Below, piece after piece: positions 62,159 to 64,000 of a stretch of DNA of 64,000 bases; position 1 is the stretch's first letter; every line of letters begins with the position of its first letter. The notes below the pieces were generated by a model. It was not told where the DNA came from. It saw only the letters and a program-made list of their open reading frames with translations, and did no database searches. Source of the DNA: Liriodendron chinense (Eukaryota; Streptophyta; Magnoliopsida; Magnoliales; Magnoliaceae); the NCBI GenBank assembly GCA_003013855.2, contig PVNU02001548.1, positions 4,712,001 through 4,776,000 of the forward strand. The letters are read 5' to 3'. Made by a program: the position numbers and the translations under genes.

Positions 62159-62614
62159 TGTAAGTTTTCTATATAGTGGGCCGACTGATCAATGGTCCAG
62201 ATTTGAATACAGATGCAGATTCATATGTGGACTGATCAGTGGACCCCACTACAGTCGTGATCTACAGAATTAAGAGGGGTTGCGCGTCTACACTGCCTGT
62301 GGCAGTATTGTAGTTGAACATGGATTCCTGTTAGCCAAATTCGTGTGGAGCAAGGGTGGCAGTGTTTTGGTGGGTTTCAAACACTGCCACACCCACTACA
62401 AAGCCTATTTAAAGGGTGCTGGGTCCCCAATCCGGAATTACACTGAAAACAAGCCCCATCTAAGGTTTTCTCTACAGCAATTCCAGGAGAGGAAGATCCA
62501 GATCTCTAATTCGAGATGGCTCACCAGACAGGTATGTGTTTATTCAGTTTATTAGATCTACATATCCGATGCACAGCAAGGTCCTATGTATTCCGCAATA
62601 TAGAGTTTCTTACA
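62159..62614 (+). repeat. 5' LTR of a further retrotransposon running off the window
   Basis: TGTAAG...CTTACA, 456 bp, directly followed by a tRNA-iMet primer site. TATTTAAAGG at about 62406 could be the TATA element. The 3' LTR and TSD are outside the window. Confidence 0.65.
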
Positions 62615-62616
62615 GT

Positions 62617-62628
62617 TGGTATCAGAGC
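62617..62628 (+). other. Primer-binding site, initiator-Met tRNA
   Basis: TGGTATCAGAGC, two bases after the LTR end. Confidence 0.75.
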
Positions 62629-64000
62629 CTACTGTGCATCAGGTATGACAGATTTTCAGATTAAGAAACCCTATGGGCCAGGTCTGAATTGTTCATCCAT
62701 GGACAATAGTTTTCTTTTAACTGTTTTTTGTGGATCTAGAATAAAGTATTATCGGAATCCAGCAAATCGAGATTGCCGGAATCCGAAATACAGAGTTGCC
62801 CAAATCAGGCAAAGCCGCCGTCCAGCAGAGGCGACATACAGCAAAATAAATAAATAAATAATTGGGAAACCTAAATCCCTATTCGGTACCTCTCCACTAG
62901 CGGCCGAAGTTGCTATGCGTGAGGCAGAGGCGAAACGGCTTGCAGCTACTGATTTACAATCGTGTAGGGTTAGGGTTTCTGACAAAATCCCTTTCCTTTA
63001 TATCTGGATCTCGGTTGTGGGCGACGTTTGATTGAGGCATCCCTATCGATGCCGATAGCCGTGAATCGAGAAGATGGGCCATAGAATCCGGCGACCTCCC
63101 TCCATGTTCGCAGCTATTTCTTTTCTCCTACAAAGATGATTTCTGAAAAGGAATAGAGGAAACTGCGGCGGAGCGTCGAGAAGTGTTAGGGTTTGGCTCG
63201 TCTCCTCTAGCAGTGGCGGGTGCGGTAGCTGCGCTCTCCAGCTATGACCAGTGGCCGGGCGTGGTGGCTGCGCTCTCCTGCAGCGGTCGGGCGTGGTGGA
63301 TGCACTCTCCAGTGGTGACCGGCCGTGGTAGCTGTACTGCCGGGCGTATGGAGATGGTTTTTGTAGGGTTAGGGTTTTCACCCCTACTCTCTCTCTCTCT
63401 CTCTCCCACAGCCGCTGGGCTGTTATCCTTTTGAGAGGGGCTAGCGCCCGATTTTTTGTTTTAATTGGTTGTGGGCCCTGGCCACTGCCCTGCCATGTGG
63501 ACCCACTCCTGTTGCAGATCCTCTAGTGGGCCTGTCCTTGGACGTATTGTCTAGTGGGGTTATCAAGCTGGACCTGTCCAATAGACCTGTTTTGGCGTGA
63601 TTTTTCTCAGTGGGCCTTATACTAGGGTCTGATTCATGATTGTTGTTGGGCCTGGTTTTATCATGTTTTGGGCCCAATCTATGGGGCTGGCTTTAACATG
63701 TTTTGAGCCAAATCTATGGGCCTGATTTTAGCATATTTTGGGCCAGATCTATGGGCCTGATTTTAACATGTTTTGGGCCAGATCTATGGGCCTGATTTTA
63801 GCATATTTTGGGCCAAATCATGTTCCCTGTTTATGGGTATTAGCCTTGGATATGAACCATCTATTTGTTTTTAGTGGGCATGTCATACGAACCATTCCAT
63901 TAGTGGACATCATTGGCTTCATGTGTTGCTTGCCCAAGGATCTCAGTTGCAGACTTTTAAAGCCTGATCACTCTTAGTGTGGGCAGATTATTGGATGAAC
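62629..64000 (+). other. Noncoding leader/internal region of the right-edge element
   Basis: No gag motif within 1.37 kb of the primer site. Three degenerate ~36-bp copies of CGGGCGTGGTGGCTGCGCTC occur at 63205-63330. The element could be a non-autonomous type (TRIM/LARD) or have a long leader; the window ends before this can be settled. Confidence 0.45.
63645..63825. repeat. Minisatellite, 35-bp period, about 5 copies
   Basis: ATCTATGGGCCTGATTTTAG then CATATTTTGGGCCAG, repeated with few changes. Confidence 0.9.

Overview
The window is nuclear DNA of a flowering plant. The evidence is plant-type LTR retrotransposons with plant primer-binding sites (initiator-Met and Asp tRNA), plant L1-like LINE fragments, tRNA-derived SINEs, many foldback and PIF/Harbinger-type MITEs, long AT/GA microsatellites, and one intron-bearing host gene whose protein resembles the plant NTF2-like/DUF2358 family. 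The species cannot be fixed from the sequence. The very long TE-filled intron and the abundance of one 'GGGCCCACC-TGATGTATGT' palindromic repeat would suit a magnoliid-like genome, but that is a weak inference.

The main host feature is a five-exon gene on the minus strand, with exons at 29434-29834, 13368-13522, 12944-13010, 9697-9745 and 9495-9588. All junctions are canonical GT-AG and phases agree from exon 2 to the stop. Intron 1 is 15,911 bp and holds a chain of transposons. Exon 1 carries one apparent extra base (about 29594) that breaks the frame between the transit peptide and the conserved domain. An Athila retrotransposon starts only 321 bp upstream of the ATG.

Layout: 1-5486, a decayed Ty1/copia element (minus strand; left LTR cut by the window edge). 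5487-9494, MITEs and unassigned DNA. 9495-29834, the split gene; its introns contain an hAT-like MITE with a SINE inside it, foldback MITEs with 9-bp target duplications, four LINE 3' fragments, two scrambled-palindrome patches, a Harbinger element nested in a Harbinger element with a 117-bp minisatellite, and a minisatellite. 30155-48322, an Athila-type Ty3/gypsy element (minus strand, TSD CGTGG). This is itself invaded by a 1.9-kb copia-like solo LTR (TSD CAAGC) and by a long chromovirus-like solo LTR (TSD GATTA), which in turn holds another solo LTR. 48328-64000, gene-poor DNA with scrambled-palindrome patches, an AT-rich minisatellite, foldback MITEs, a SINE with intact TSD, solo LTRs (TSDs ATACA and TGGAG), and at the right edge the 5' LTR and primer-binding site of another element.

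No intact transposase or retrotransposon polyprotein was found, no RNA gene, and no CRISPR array. The most notable points are the reconstructed gene with its giant intron and single frame break, the TSD-proven nesting, a family of foldback elements sharing a core but not ends, and the recurrence of a GACCGGTC palindrome in three otherwise different LTR families.
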